Shown one piece after another: positions 26,399 through 35,456 of a stretch of 64,000 nt of DNA (position 1 is its first letter; each line of letters opens with the position of its first letter). The notes under the pieces are model-generated. The model had not been told where the DNA came from, made no database searches, and saw only the letters and a list, made by a program, of their open reading frames with translations. The translations under genes and the position numbers were made by a program. This stretch comes from Clostridia bacterium (GTDB taxonomy: Bacteria > Bacillota > Clostridia > Oscillospirales > CAG-272), in assembly GCA_017456545.1 (NCBI GenBank), contig JAFTJE010000031.1, forward strand, positions 1-64,000, written 5' to 3'.

Positions 26399-28705
26399 AT
26401 GGAAATGTGTGCAAGATGCAAAAAAAGACCGGCTACAGTTTATATTATGAAGCTGGAAAACAACGAGCAGAAGCAGGAGGGGCTTTGCCTCGTCTGTGCA
26501 AGAGAGCTTGGTATTAAGCCGGTTAACGATATGATGAAAAAGCTCGGCATCAGCGATGAGGAGCTTGAAAATATGGAAAAGATGATGGCTGATATGCTCC
26601 CCACCCTGTCGGAGGACGGTGAGGATATGGACGGAGATGAGGATTCTCCCACCATCGACTTCGGCAAGCTTATGAGAAATGCCGGATTTATGAATAAAAG
26701 CGAGGATGATACGAAGGAGAGTGAGAGTAAGGACAGGGAGAAGGGAAAGGGCAAGAGTGCCAAAAAGGACGATCGCCGTAATCTTACCACCTTCTGCCAC
26801 AATCTTACATCCGATGCGTTGAACGGAAAGCTCGACAGAATCATAGGAAGAGAAAGAGAGCTGGAAAGAGTAATACAGATACTCAGCCGCCGTCAGAAGA
26901 ATAATCCTTGCCTGATAGGTGAGCCCGGAGTGGGTAAGACTGCAATTGCAGAGGCTCTTGCTCAGCGTATCGTAGACGGAGATGTACCCTATAAGCTGAA
27001 AAACTGCGAGGTTTACCTTATGGACCTTACAGCCCTTGTGGCAGGTACTCAGTTCAGAGGACAGTTTGAGGCAAGAATAAACGGACTTCTAAAGGAGGTA
27101 AAGCAGGCTGGCAATATAATTCTCGTTATAGACGAGGTGCATAATATCGTCGGCACAGGCAACTCTGAGGGAAGCATGAATGCGGCAAATATACTTAAGC
27201 CCGCACTTTCGAGAGGAGAAATACAGGTAATCGGTGCTACCACTATGAAGGAGTATCGCAAGTATATCGAAAAGGATACAGCTCTTGAAAGAAGATTTCA
27301 GCCTGTTAAGGTTGATGAGCCGTCTATTGAAGAATGTGTTGAAATGATAAAGGGCACAAAGCAGTATTACGAGATTTATCACGGTGTTAAAATCAGTGAT
27401 GAAATTGCAAGAGATGCCGTAGTAATGAGTGAGAGATACATCACAGACAGATTTTTGCCCGATAAGGCAATAGACCTGATTGACGAGGCGTGCTCACACA
27501 TTGTCCTTCATAACAGCAGCATTACAGAACGCCATTTGCTTATCGAAAAGCTCGGTGCACTTGATGCAAAGACAGAGGCGTTGAATTCCAAAATTTCAGA
27601 CGACGGAAGAACTCCCACAGAGGACGAATATAAAACTCTTGCAGAGTATAAGTCCGAGAGGTCCCTGCTCCTTATCGAAAAGGATAAGCTTGATAAGAGC
27701 TGTGAGGCTATCTGTATGACGAGGGCTGACCTTGCCGGAGTAATAGAAATCTGGACAGGTATCCCGGCATCAAACATTTCCGAGGATGAGTTTGAAAAGC
27801 TTGCGGGATTGGATGCAAGAATAAAATCAAGAATAATCGGTCAGGACGAGGCTGTATCGGCTGTATCCAGTGCTATAAGGAGAAACCGTGCCGGCGTCAG
27901 CGTAAAAAAGCGTCCCGTATCCTTCGTCTTTGCAGGACCTACAGGTGTTGGTAAGACGGAGCTTGTAAAGACTCTTGCAAATGATTTGTTTACATCCCCC
28001 GATGCTCTTATAAGGCTTGATATGTCCGAATTTATGGAGAAGCATTCCGTGTCCAAAATTATAGGAGCCCCTCCCGGATATGTGGGATATGATGAGGCAG
28101 GACAGCTTACCGAGAAGATAAGACGCAGACCCTATTCCGTAATCCTTTTTGACGAGATAGAAAAGGCACATCCCGATGTACTCAATATCCTTTTACAGAT
28201 ACTCGATGAGGGTAAAATAACCGATTCACAGGGCAGAGTGGTTAATTTTGAAAACACTGTAATAATTATGACCACCAATGCAGGCTCGGGTATTTCCTCT
28301 GCACCTGCAGGCTTTACGGGAGAGAATATGAAGCAGGAGAGGGAAAAGACCCTTAAGGCACTTTCTCAGTTTATGCGTCCCGAGTTTATAAACAGAATAG
28401 ATGAAATAATCACATTCCGTTCTCTTGATGAAAATGATTTTGAGAGAATATCCGAGATTATGCTAAGCGACCTGAAGAATGCACTTATGGAGAAGGGAAT
28501 TACATTTACCTATACCGACAGTGTACGCCGACATGTGGCGGAAAAATCCTTCAGCCGTAAGTTTGGAGCAAGAAATATGAGGAGATTTATCCAGTCCGAC
28601 ATAGAGGACAGGTTGGCAAATGCCATTATTTTTGAAAACAAGGCTCCCATATCTGCTGCCTCAATGGATGTCAAGGACGGAGAATTGACACTGCAGTATA
28701 TTTGA
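26399..28705 (+). CDS. ClpE-like Clp ATPase with N-terminal zinc finger
   Basis: A 768-residue Hsp100 unfoldase. The N-terminus has a four-Cys zinc finger (CARCKKRPA and CLVCAREL, residues 4-34) like ClpE, in place of the double Clp_N domain of ClpC. Then comes an acidic, Lys/Glu-rich linker (about 60-125). AAA-1 has Walker A GEPGVGKT and Walker B VIDEVH. A short middle coiled coil follows (about 385-440), and AAA-2 has GPTGVGKT and LFDEIEKAHPDV. A candidate ClpP-docking loop with an AGF tripeptide lies near residue 640. It should feed substrates to ClpP, which is not in the window. No CtsR operator or mcsAB neighbours were seen. Confidence 0.9.
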   Translation: MEMCARCKKRPATVYIMKLENNEQKQEGLCLVCARELGIKPVNDMMKKLGISDEELENMEKMMADMLPTLSEDGEDMDGDEDSPTIDFGKLMRNAGFMNKSEDDTKESESKDREKGKGKSAKKDDRRNLTTFCHNLTSDALNGKLDRIIGRERELERVIQILSRRQKNNPCLIGEPGVGKTAIAEALAQRIVDGDVPYKLKNCEVYLMDLTALVAGTQFRGQFEARINGLLKEVKQAGNIILVIDEVHNIVGTGNSEGSMNAANILKPALSRGEIQVIGATTMKEYRKYIEKDTALERRFQPVKVDEPSIEECVEMIKGTKQYYEIYHGVKISDEIARDAVVMSERYITDRFLPDKAIDLIDEACSHIVLHNSSITERHLLIEKLGALDAKTEALNSKISDDGRTPTEDEYKTLAEYKSERSLLLIEKDKLDKSCEAICMTRADLAGVIEIWTGIPASNISEDEFEKLAGLDARIKSRIIGQDEAVSAVSSAIRRNRAGVSVKKRPVSFVFAGPTGVGKTELVKTLANDLFTSPDALIRLDMSEFMEKHSVSKIIGAPPGYVGYDEAGQLTEKIRRRPYSVILFDEIEKAHPDVLNILLQILDEGKITDSQGRVVNFENTVIIMTTNAGSGISSAPAGFTGENMKQEREKTLKALSQFMRPEFINRIDEIITFRSLDENDFERISEIMLSDLKNALMEKGITFTYTDSVRRHVAEKSFSRKFGARNMRRFIQSDIEDRLANAIIFENKAPISAASMDVKDGELTLQYI

Positions 28706-28725
28706 TTTCTTATGCCAATTTGACA

Positions 28726-28756
28726 AAAAGAACGGCGAAAATGCCGTTCTTTTTTG
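28726..28756 (+). terminator. Terminator after the Clp ATPase gene
   Basis: AAAGAACGGC pairs with GCCGTTCTTT over a short loop, followed by T. Confidence 0.8.
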
Positions 28757-28786
28757 CAAATTTCACTATATAGTTATTAAAATCTC

Positions 28787-28815
28787 TTGAAATTTTGAAT
28801 TATGTGTGGTAATAT
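28787..28815 (+). promoter_or_regulatory. Probable sigma-A promoter for the discoidin-like protein
   Basis: TTGAAA at 28787-28792, 17-bp spacer, TAATAT at 28810-28815. Confidence 0.55.
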
Positions 28816-28857
28816 ATTTATAACTATAATTTTCATTGCACGAAAAGGAGTCAAGAA

Positions 28858-31722
28858 ATGAAAAAGATAATTTCACTGTTGCTCTCTCTGATACTTCTCG
28901 TATCATGCTTTTCTTTAACCGTGTTCGCAGACGGAACGAATCAGGGTGGCGGTGCCGGAGCAGAGCCTCCCGAATTGACGGAGAACTGTACCTCATTGGG
29001 TACTGCGTTTACCTCTTCGGAGTCAACCGACAATCCGGCGGCAAATATAAATGACGGAGATAATGCTACATGCTGGGATGCTGCCGGTGCGGCGGAATCA
29101 ACAGTATATTTCGGCATTAACTACACGAAGGAAGCTAACATTTATCTTTATGAAATAGAGATTCTTGCAGCTCTCGGTGAAACAATCGGAAACGATAAGA
29201 TCGTATATAAGGTTGAGCTTTTCCGTAATAACAGATGGTATGAGATTGCTACCGTTTGCGATGATGAGGCTGTTCCCGTAGGATACGATACATATGCTGA
29301 GGCTGTTGCATCCGGTGAAATAGTAAACGGTAGAGTTACAGTTGAGCTTGATGAGCCCATATATACTCAGCAGGTAAGAATCACTGCTGAAAAGCTTGAT
29401 GAAACTGCAGCATACCCCAAGGTATATGAAGTTGAGCTTACAGGTAAGGTTTACGAAAATATCGCTTTGAAGGGCAGTGCATATGCCTCCAGCTTCAAGC
29501 ACTATGAGTGGACTCCTCCCTATACAGCTAACGACGGACAGGATTTTGAAGAGGACTGGCACGGCTGGGAGCCTCAGTATCCTGAGGTAGCCTTCGGTGC
29601 TATCACATCTGCAGGCTTCGAGGGTGAGCATCTCGGCTTCAAGTTTACCAACCGTGAGTACTATGAAATCAATGAGATTGTTCTCTATATGAGTATGCAT
29701 AACTCCTCTGCTAATCCAAGCTGGGGATATCAGGATACAAAATACAAGGTAGAGGCCCTTGTTGAGGGTGAGTGGATAACAATTGCGGAGTTTAAGGATT
29801 CCGATTCCGTTCCCAGAGGCTATAAGGATTACGATGAGGCTATGAAGAACGATACAGGTGCGTACCATATCGCATCCTACTATACAATCGTTCCCGATAC
29901 CGTATACACCACAAACAATATCAGAATTTCCGTAAGTGAGTTCGGTAAGAACTATAACGGAGACGGCTCCCTTGTGTTCCCCTACATTTACGAGGTGAGA
30001 ATATACGGTGAGCAGGGAGATATCCCCGATATTGAGCTTCCCGAGGGAGCAGTTCTTTCTCCCAACGCCGCAGCTAACTCCTTCCCCTATTCTTCAAGTG
30101 CAAAGATGGGTAGCTATCCCTATCTTGCAGTTGACGGAGTTATAGGTACAGGCTGGACTCCAAAGGAGCTTTCGGCAAATCAGACCTTTGGCGTAAGATT
30201 TGATAAGACATACACAATAGATGATGTATATGTTCTCTTTGAGGATGCTTCATTCTCGGCACCGTTCAAAATAGAGGCACTTGTAAACGGTCAGTGGACA
30301 CAGGTAGCAACCGGAAATATCAATGATTGCTATAAGCCCTTGCCCGAGGGAGTTACATATATCGCACAGGATAAGACCTATGAGATAGCTCCCGTTCAGA
30401 CAAATGAAATAAGAATTATCTTTACAGAGGCTCTTACCAAGGCTCCCCGTCTTAACGAGGTAGGTGCAAATATAGTAAGTGCCGTTACAGGCTTTATTAC
30501 CAACGGTGTTTCTGCCGACGCTGTTAAGAACGGTGACAGAAATATTGGTATAAAGCTTAACGGTAAGCAGACAATAAATCAGATAGCCATCGACTTCAAG
30601 GATACATCATCCGATATCAGGTACTTTGTACAGGCATATGTTGACGGTATATGGACTACCATCCATGTGGAAAACAAGCTTTATGAAAGCACATTTGTCC
30701 ACGATGTATATGTAGAAACAGACGAAATCAGAATTGCATATTCCGATGAAAATATTGCTCCGCAGATAGACGGAATCACACTTAATACAGTTAACTATTC
30801 CGGCGATGTTTCCAGCTATACAAAATTTGTTTGTCCCTTCAATACAGGAGAGAACACAGTTATTGATGTAGTATACGGAAAGACCTACGATACAAATAAG
30901 GTTATCATCGACCACGGCAATACTACAGTGGATTGTGACTTTACCGTTGAGGGTATGGTGAACGGAGAATGGGTTGCTCTTGTAACATCCAATGTTAACT
31001 CCGCAACAAAGGAATTTGTTATTGATTCCGTTGAGGTTACAGAGCTCAGAGTAATATACGAGCCCACAGCCTCCAAGATTCCCGATATCAAGCAGCTTGC
31101 AATCAATGTTGTAGGTATGAAATCATTTTTCATGGACCAGAGATATTCCGTGTTCCAGAAGCAGTCTGCTGCCAACGGAAACCTTGCGGTTCTCGGCACA
31201 TCCTACTCCAACTCCAACTATCCGTCACTCTCCTTTGATACATACATTAACGACGGACAGAAGCACTCCTTAGCTAAGGTATGGGTACCCAAGCTTGAGG
31301 AATACAGTGCGGGTGTCGATGTATACTGTGGAGTTAAGCTTGACAGAGAGTACACTGTGGATCAGGTTGTTGTAATTGCAGGCGATATCGGTAATATGGA
31401 CGGTGTAGGCAACTATTTCGAGATACAGGCACTTGTAAACGGTCAGTATATCAAGGTTGGAGAGGGTAATACCTGTGCTAAGGACAGAGAATACCTTACA
31501 GCTTATAAGATAAATTCCGTAAAGACCTCCGATATCAGAATCGTATTTACAAACACAAGCATTTATATGCCTACAGTTCTCGAGCTTGAGGTATATTCCA
31601 ACACAGACCTTCCCACTCCCTTTGTAGGTCATGTAAAGAGTGAGGATACTCCTGCAATCACAGTATTTGAAACTATAACTCCCAAATTCGAGGTGGCAGG
31701 TCTCCCCTCTAACGCTAAATAA
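28858..31722 (+). CDS. Secreted protein of six discoidin-like (F5/8 type C-like) repeats
   Basis: A 954-residue exported protein. The signal peptide is clear: KK, a hydrophobic run rich in Leu and Ser, then cleavage near VFADG (about residue 25). The mature part is made of about six beta-sandwich-like units (roughly 40-175, 177-370, 385-535, 540-640, 645-750, 760-930). Each has a central motif like V-x-G-x-W-x-x-V-A (VNGQWTQVA, VDGIWTTI, VNGEWVAL, VNGQYIKVG) and ends with a strand like T-x-E-I-R-I. The first units show the discoidin N-terminus with an Asn-Asp-Gly loop (ININDGD-like). No catalytic domain, sortase motif or membrane anchor is visible. Probably a glycan-binding secreted protein; binding target unknown. 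Confidence 0.7.
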   Translation: MKKIISLLLSLILLVSCFSLTVFADGTNQGGGAGAEPPELTENCTSLGTAFTSSESTDNPAANINDGDNATCWDAAGAAESTVYFGINYTKEANIYLYEIEILAALGETIGNDKIVYKVELFRNNRWYEIATVCDDEAVPVGYDTYAEAVASGEIVNGRVTVELDEPIYTQQVRITAEKLDETAAYPKVYEVELTGKVYENIALKGSAYASSFKHYEWTPPYTANDGQDFEEDWHGWEPQYPEVAFGAITSAGFEGEHLGFKFTNREYYEINEIVLYMSMHNSSANPSWGYQDTKYKVEALVEGEWITIAEFKDSDSVPRGYKDYDEAMKNDTGAYHIASYYTIVPDTVYTTNNIRISVSEFGKNYNGDGSLVFPYIYEVRIYGEQGDIPDIELPEGAVLSPNAAANSFPYSSSAKMGSYPYLAVDGVIGTGWTPKELSANQTFGVRFDKTYTIDDVYVLFEDASFSAPFKIEALVNGQWTQVATGNINDCYKPLPEGVTYIAQDKTYEIAPVQTNEIRIIFTEALTKAPRLNEVGANIVSAVTGFITNGVSADAVKNGDRNIGIKLNGKQTINQIAIDFKDTSSDIRYFVQAYVDGIWTTIHVENKLYESTFVHDVYVETDEIRIAYSDENIAPQIDGITLNTVNYSGDVSSYTKFVCPFNTGENTVIDVVYGKTYDTNKVIIDHGNTTVDCDFTVEGMVNGEWVALVTSNVNSATKEFVIDSVEVTELRVIYEPTASKIPDIKQLAINVVGMKSFFMDQRYSVFQKQSAANGNLAVLGTSYSNSNYPSLSFDTYINDGQKHSLAKVWVPKLEEYSAGVDVYCGVKLDREYTVDQVVVIAGDIGNMDGVGNYFEIQALVNGQYIKVGEGNTCAKDREYLTAYKINSVKTSDIRIVFTNTSIYMPTVLELEVYSNTDLPTPFVGHVKSEDTPAITVFETITPKFEVAGLPSNAK

Positions 31723-31763
31723 CAGCACATACTGTGCACATGCGTAATTAAAATAAAATGAAG

Positions 31764-31841
31764 ACTAATCGTCAGGGAGCATATGCAACCTGACGGTTAG
31801 TGATTATATTAAAGGCTCTGTGGCACAAGTATATGAGCCTT
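31764..31841 (+). other. Two tandem hairpins between the discoidin-like gene and proS
   Basis: Hairpin 1: 13-bp stem (31764-31776 with 31789-31801, one G-T pair), not followed by a T run. Hairpin 2: AAGGCTC (31812-31818) with GAGCCTT (31835-31841). A TAAAAT box at 31754-31759 lacks a good -35. They may be a weak terminator for the upstream gene or a structured proS leader. T-box consensus bases are absent. Confidence 0.45.
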
Positions 31842-31887
31842 ACTTCCTAAATCTATTAAATTTTCCAAACTGACAAGAGGTTCAAAA

Positions 31888-33324
31888 ATGGCAAACGACA
31901 AGAAAATGGTAGAGCAGATTACCTCAATGGATGAGGACTTTGCAAAATGGTATACTGACATTGTAAAAAAGGCAGACCTTATTGATTACTCCAGCGTTAA
32001 GGGCTGTATGATTATCCGTCCCTACGGATACGCTATCTGGGAGAATATTCAGAAGCTTATGGATGCTCGCTTTAAGGCGACAGGTGTTGAAAACATCTAT
32101 ATGCCTATGTTTATTCCCGAATCATTATTAAATAAGGAAAAGGACCATGTGGAGGGATTTGCTCCCGAGGTTGCATGGGTTACTCACGGTGGCAGCGAAA
32201 AGCTTACCGAGAGGCTTTGCGTACGCCCCACCTCCGAGACTCTTTTCTGCGAGCATTATGCAAATATTATTAAGTCATACAGAGACCTTCCCAAGCTTTA
32301 CAACCAGTGGTGCAGCGTAGTAAGATGGGAAAAGACTACCCGTCCCTTCCTTCGTAGCCGTGAGTTCTTGTGGCAGGAGGGTCATACAATGCATGCAACA
32401 GCTGAGGATGCTGAAAACGAGACACTGACAATGCTTAATGTATACGCCGATTTCTTTGAAAAGGATCTTGGTATTCCTGTTCTTAAGGGTAAAAAGACCG
32501 ATAAGGAGAAATTCGCAGGTGCAAAGGCTACCTACACGGTAGAGGCTCTTATGCACGACGGTAAGGCACTTCAGGGAGGTACATCCCATAACTTTGGCGA
32601 CGGCTTTGCAAGGGCGTTTGACATTAAGTACCTTGACAAGGATAATACTCTTAAATACTGTCACCAGACCTCATGGGGCGTTTCCACCCGTATAATCGGT
32701 GCTATTATAATGACCCACGGTGATAATAACGGCTTGGTGCTCCCTCCTGCTGTGGCTCCCACACAGGTTGTGGTTATCCCCTGTGCACAGCATAAGCCCG
32801 GAGTTATAGAAAAGGCTACCGAGGTTTATAATTCTATTTCCGCTTATACAAGGGCTAAGCTTGATATTTCCGATAACTCCCCGGGCTGGAAGTATTCCGA
32901 ATATGAGATGAAGGGCGTTCCCCTCCGTCTTGAAATAGGCCCCCGTGACATAGAGGCAAATCAGTGTGTACTTGTTCGCCGTGATAACAGACAGAAGATA
33001 TTTGTTTCTCTTGACGAGCTTGATAAGGTTATCCCTCAGGTTCTTGCAGAAATAACCGAGGGACTCTATAATAAGGCTCTTGAAAACAGAAGGAACAGAA
33101 CCTATACTGAAACAGAGCTTGACAGCTTTATTGAAACTGCTAAAAATAAATCGGGCTACATCAGGGCTCACTGGTGTGGCGACCTTGAATGTGAGCTTAA
33201 GCTTAAGGAGGTTGCAGATGTTTCCTCCCGTTGCTTACCCTTCGAAGAGCAGGGAACAGAGGGTACCTGCATCTGCTGTGGCAAAAAGACAGATAAGCTT
33301 GTATATTGGGGAAAAGCATATTGA
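31888..33324 (+). CDS. proS: Prolyl-tRNA synthetase, short (archaeal/eukaryotic-like) type
   Basis: A 478-residue class II synthetase. It lacks the bacterial editing insertion and carries the extra C-terminal domain of the eukaryote/archaeal-type ProRS, ending in a Cys cluster (CICCGKK) and a C-terminal Tyr. Motif 1 is in the [19 protein letters not shown] region, motif 2 is around [21 protein letters not shown], and motif 3 lies in [14 protein letters not shown]. This form is common in Clostridia. It charges tRNA-Pro. Shine-Dalgarno AGAGGTT precedes ATG 31888. Monocistronic with its own terminator. Confidence 0.96.
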   Translation: MANDKKMVEQITSMDEDFAKWYTDIVKKADLIDYSSVKGCMIIRPYGYAIWENIQKLMDARFKATGVENIYMPMFIPESLLNKEKDHVEGFAPEVAWVTHGGSEKLTERLCVRPTSETLFCEHYANIIKSYRDLPKLYNQWCSVVRWEKTTRPFLRSREFLWQEGHTMHATAEDAENETLTMLNVYADFFEKDLGIPVLKGKKTDKEKFAGAKATYTVEALMHDGKALQGGTSHNFGDGFARAFDIKYLDKDNTLKYCHQTSWGVSTRIIGAIIMTHGDNNGLVLPPAVAPTQVVVIPCAQHKPGVIEKATEVYNSISAYTRAKLDISDNSPGWKYSEYEMKGVPLRLEIGPRDIEANQCVLVRRDNRQKIFVSLDELDKVIPQVLAEITEGLYNKALENRRNRTYTETELDSFIETAKNKSGYIRAHWCGDLECELKLKEVADVSSRCLPFEEQGTEGTCICCGKKTDKLVYWGKAY

Positions 33325-33325
33325 T

Positions 33326-33360
33326 AAAAATCCGAACGCACCGTGCGTTCGGATTTTTTT
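33326..33360 (+). terminator. Terminator after proS
   Basis: Stem AAATCCGAACGCA/TGCGTTCGGATTT with a 3-nt loop (CCG) and a long T run. Confidence 0.85.
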
Positions 33361-33380
33361 CTGAAAAGAGTAAAAATAAA

Positions 33381-33460
33381 GATGCTCCAAGAGGGATGAT
33401 TCTTGTTAGGAAAGCAGAATAAAAAGCATCATTTTTCGTAGGCAATCACTGCCTTTTTTT
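33381..33460 (+). other. Structured intergenic element ending in a terminator
   Basis: The 485-bp gap between proS and the binding-protein gene holds no convincing gene. At 33381-33430 GATGCT (33381-33386) pairs with AGCATC (33425-33430) around an inner ATTCT/AGAAT stem (33399-33403, 33416-33420). Directly after, AGGCA (33440-33444) pairs with TGCCT (33450-33454) and seven T follow. A short transcript ending here could be a small RNA, or this could be a decayed inverted-repeat element; no good promoter was found. The remaining 33461-33730 is AT-rich and featureless apart from A/T tracts upstream of the next promoter. Confidence 0.3.
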
Positions 33461-33730
33461 GTACTATAATAATAGGTAGAAAATGCACATTTTGGCAGAT
33501 TGGGCAAAAAGTGAATAAGTCGGCATCGCAACGAAAAACCGTTATCGTAAATTAATGTTGTGATTTTAACTAAAAAAATTCAGATACAAAATAATCCTTT
33601 GGTTAAAAAGACAATGAAAAAATAATGGGAAAAAATGTAAATATTAAATGATAAAATCAACAAGCTATATATAAATCGAAAAAAAAGTATATTTTTATCG
33701 CAAAATATAAAAAAATTTTTCAAAAACATC

Positions 33731-33760
33731 TTGCTTTTTTGTGCAACATTGTAGTATAAT
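33731..33760 (+). promoter_or_regulatory. Strong promoter for the solute-binding lipoprotein
   Basis: TTGCTT at 33731-33736 and consensus TATAAT at 33755-33760, 18-bp spacer, preceded by about 100 bp of A and T tracts that could act as UP elements. Confidence 0.65.
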
Positions 33761-33809
33761 GTGTATAGCGAAATTCCTAGCACAAAATATTATTAAGGAG
33801 GTTTTTACC

Positions 33810-35300
33810 GTGAAAAAGATTTTCGCACTTCTTCTCGTGGTGTTGATGCTTGTTCCCTTTGTTGTAGCTTGTACCGGCGACGGCGATGACGGCGACGATA
33901 ACACAACAACTACTACTAACAACGGTGGTAACAACACATCAAGCAGCAATAATGCTGATGCACCCTGGTCTTCTAAGACAGACATTAAGACAACATGGTC
34001 TGGTAAGACTCTTAACATTGCATGTTCTACATGGTCCGGCTCTCCCGGAGCACCCTGGTCCGTAATGGAGCTTTGCATTGATTATGGTAAGGATTCTGGC
34101 TTCGGTACAGGTATCGATAAGGCTGTACTTGAGCGTCAGGAGTTTATCAAGGAAACATATGGCGTAGACCTTAAGTGGATCAACGCTACTCGTTGGAGCA
34201 TGCATGATGCTCTTGAGCAGGCTACTCTTGCTGAGAATGTAAACTACGACCTTGCTATGCCTCGTATGATGAGAGCTCAGCAGATCGTTGCTGGCGGCTA
34301 TGTATATGACATGGGCGGCAGAGAGTACATCGACTTTGATAACACATACTACAATGACCTTTCCATCAGAAACTACACATCCAACGGTCACACATTCTTT
34401 ATGACTGGTGACTTCTCCAACCTTGACAAGGAAACAGCATTCGTTCTTTACTTCAACAAGGAAATCCTTGGTGGAGAAAAGCCCACAGCTGACCTTTATC
34501 AGGCAGTTAGAGACGGCAAGTGGACATGGGATATGCTCATTACACTCGCTAACGGTGCTTACTCTGATGACGGTGACGGTGTTCACGGCGATACAGATAC
34601 ATACGGTCTCTCCATCGCTAATGTTAACAGATTCTATGAGTTCTTCGGCGTAACACAGGCCGGTATCGATGAATCCACTGGTAAGTGGGAAATCACACTT
34701 GACGACCCCAAGGTTGACAAGATCGTTGCAGCTATCATTTCTGCTAATACAGCTAACTGGGCTCGTTCCGCTTGGTCTGGAGACTGGGGTTCTGCAGCTG
34801 GTACAGCTCTTAAGGACGGCAGACTCTTGTTCTACAATGAAGTTATTCAGCACTCCTATGTTGGTACATACGGCAACATGGGTATAGTTCCCTTCCCCAT
34901 GCTCGACGAGGCTCAGGGCAGATACTATGCTCCTTGCGCATACCAGCAGACAGTTCTTATGTGTATCCCTAAGATCACACAGGATAGAGCAATGTCCGAC
35001 TACTTCGTAGACGTACTTGCTTGGACAGGTCGTGACTACACAATGAAGGCTTACCTCCAGGGTAAGGCTGACCAGTTCGACTCTCCCGTTGAGATCGAAA
35101 TGATCACAGAGTACATCTTCCCCAATGTTCTTTACGATGCAGGTGGAGCAGTTGGTTGGGGCGACCTTATCGGTAGCGTTAAGGGTGCTTCCCACAACGG
35201 TAACAAGAACAACTTTGCTCAGGCATTTGCAGAGGCTCAGCCTGGTGCACTTGAGACCATCGCTTCTTGGAACGAGGCATGGGGCGGTTACACTGAGTAA
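33810..35300 (+). CDS. ABC transporter solute-binding lipoprotein (family 1, sugar type)
   Basis: A 496-residue lipoprotein starting at GTG 33810, 5-6 nt after AAGGAGG; the ATG at 33741 is upstream of the -10 box and cannot be used. The signal peptide ends in a lipobox (FVVAC), then comes a disordered Asp/Gly/Thr/Asn linker, then the binding domain (about 50-490), with many Trp and Tyr residues expected for a sugar pocket. The family delivers oligosaccharides to ABC permeases. No permease or ATPase gene is adjacent. Codon choice is strongly biased (GCT, ACA, AAC, GGT), a sign of high expression. Confidence 0.85.
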   Translation: MKKIFALLLVVLMLVPFVVACTGDGDDGDDNTTTTTNNGGNNTSSSNNADAPWSSKTDIKTTWSGKTLNIACSTWSGSPGAPWSVMELCIDYGKDSGFGTGIDKAVLERQEFIKETYGVDLKWINATRWSMHDALEQATLAENVNYDLAMPRMMRAQQIVAGGYVYDMGGREYIDFDNTYYNDLSIRNYTSNGHTFFMTGDFSNLDKETAFVLYFNKEILGGEKPTADLYQAVRDGKWTWDMLITLANGAYSDDGDGVHGDTDTYGLSIANVNRFYEFFGVTQAGIDESTGKWEITLDDPKVDKIVAAIISANTANWARSAWSGDWGSAAGTALKDGRLLFYNEVIQHSYVGTYGNMGIVPFPMLDEAQGRYYAPCAYQQTVLMCIPKITQDRAMSDYFVDVLAWTGRDYTMKAYLQGKADQFDSPVEIEMITEYIFPNVLYDAGGAVGWGDLIGSVKGASHNGNKNNFAQAFAEAQPGALETIASWNEAWGGYTE

Positions 35301-35321
35301 TTAGTTACACTGAGTAATTAG
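35288..35321 (+). repeat. 17-bp perfect tandem duplication across a stop codon
   Basis: The 17-mer at 35288-35304 is repeated exactly at 35305-35321. The first copy contains the last codons and TAA stop (35298-35300) of the binding-protein gene, so the second copy is untranslated. Confidence 0.95.
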
Positions 35322-35337
35322 CTAAATTCGCTTAAAT

Positions 35338-35368
35338 AAAAATCACCGACTTCGGTCGGTGATTTTTT
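35338..35368 (+). terminator. Terminator after the binding-protein gene
   Basis: AAAAATCACCGAC pairs with GTCGGTGATTTTT over a TTCG tetraloop; an exceptionally stable terminator followed by T. Confidence 0.9.
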
Positions 35369-35402
35369 ATTTCTGTATTATATTATTATATTGTAAATAT
35401 AG

Positions 35403-35431
35403 TTGAAAAACAGTTTGATTTATGGTAAAAT
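35403..35431 (+). promoter_or_regulatory. Sigma-A promoter for the alpha-galactosidase
   Basis: TTGAAA at 35403-35408, 17-bp spacer, TAAAAT at 35426-35431. It rules out an upstream in-frame ATG at 35403 as the start. Confidence 0.7.
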
Positions 35432-35456
35432 AAAGAAAAAACCTAAGGAGCTTATT

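Noticed and set aside
33203..33445. 80-residue minus-strand frame after proS
   Set aside because: It overlaps the proS end and crosses its terminator; no ribosome site.
33939..35195. 418-residue open frame antisense to the binding-protein gene
   Set aside because: It mirrors a strongly codon-biased gene, has no ribosome site and no recognisable domain; a shadow frame.
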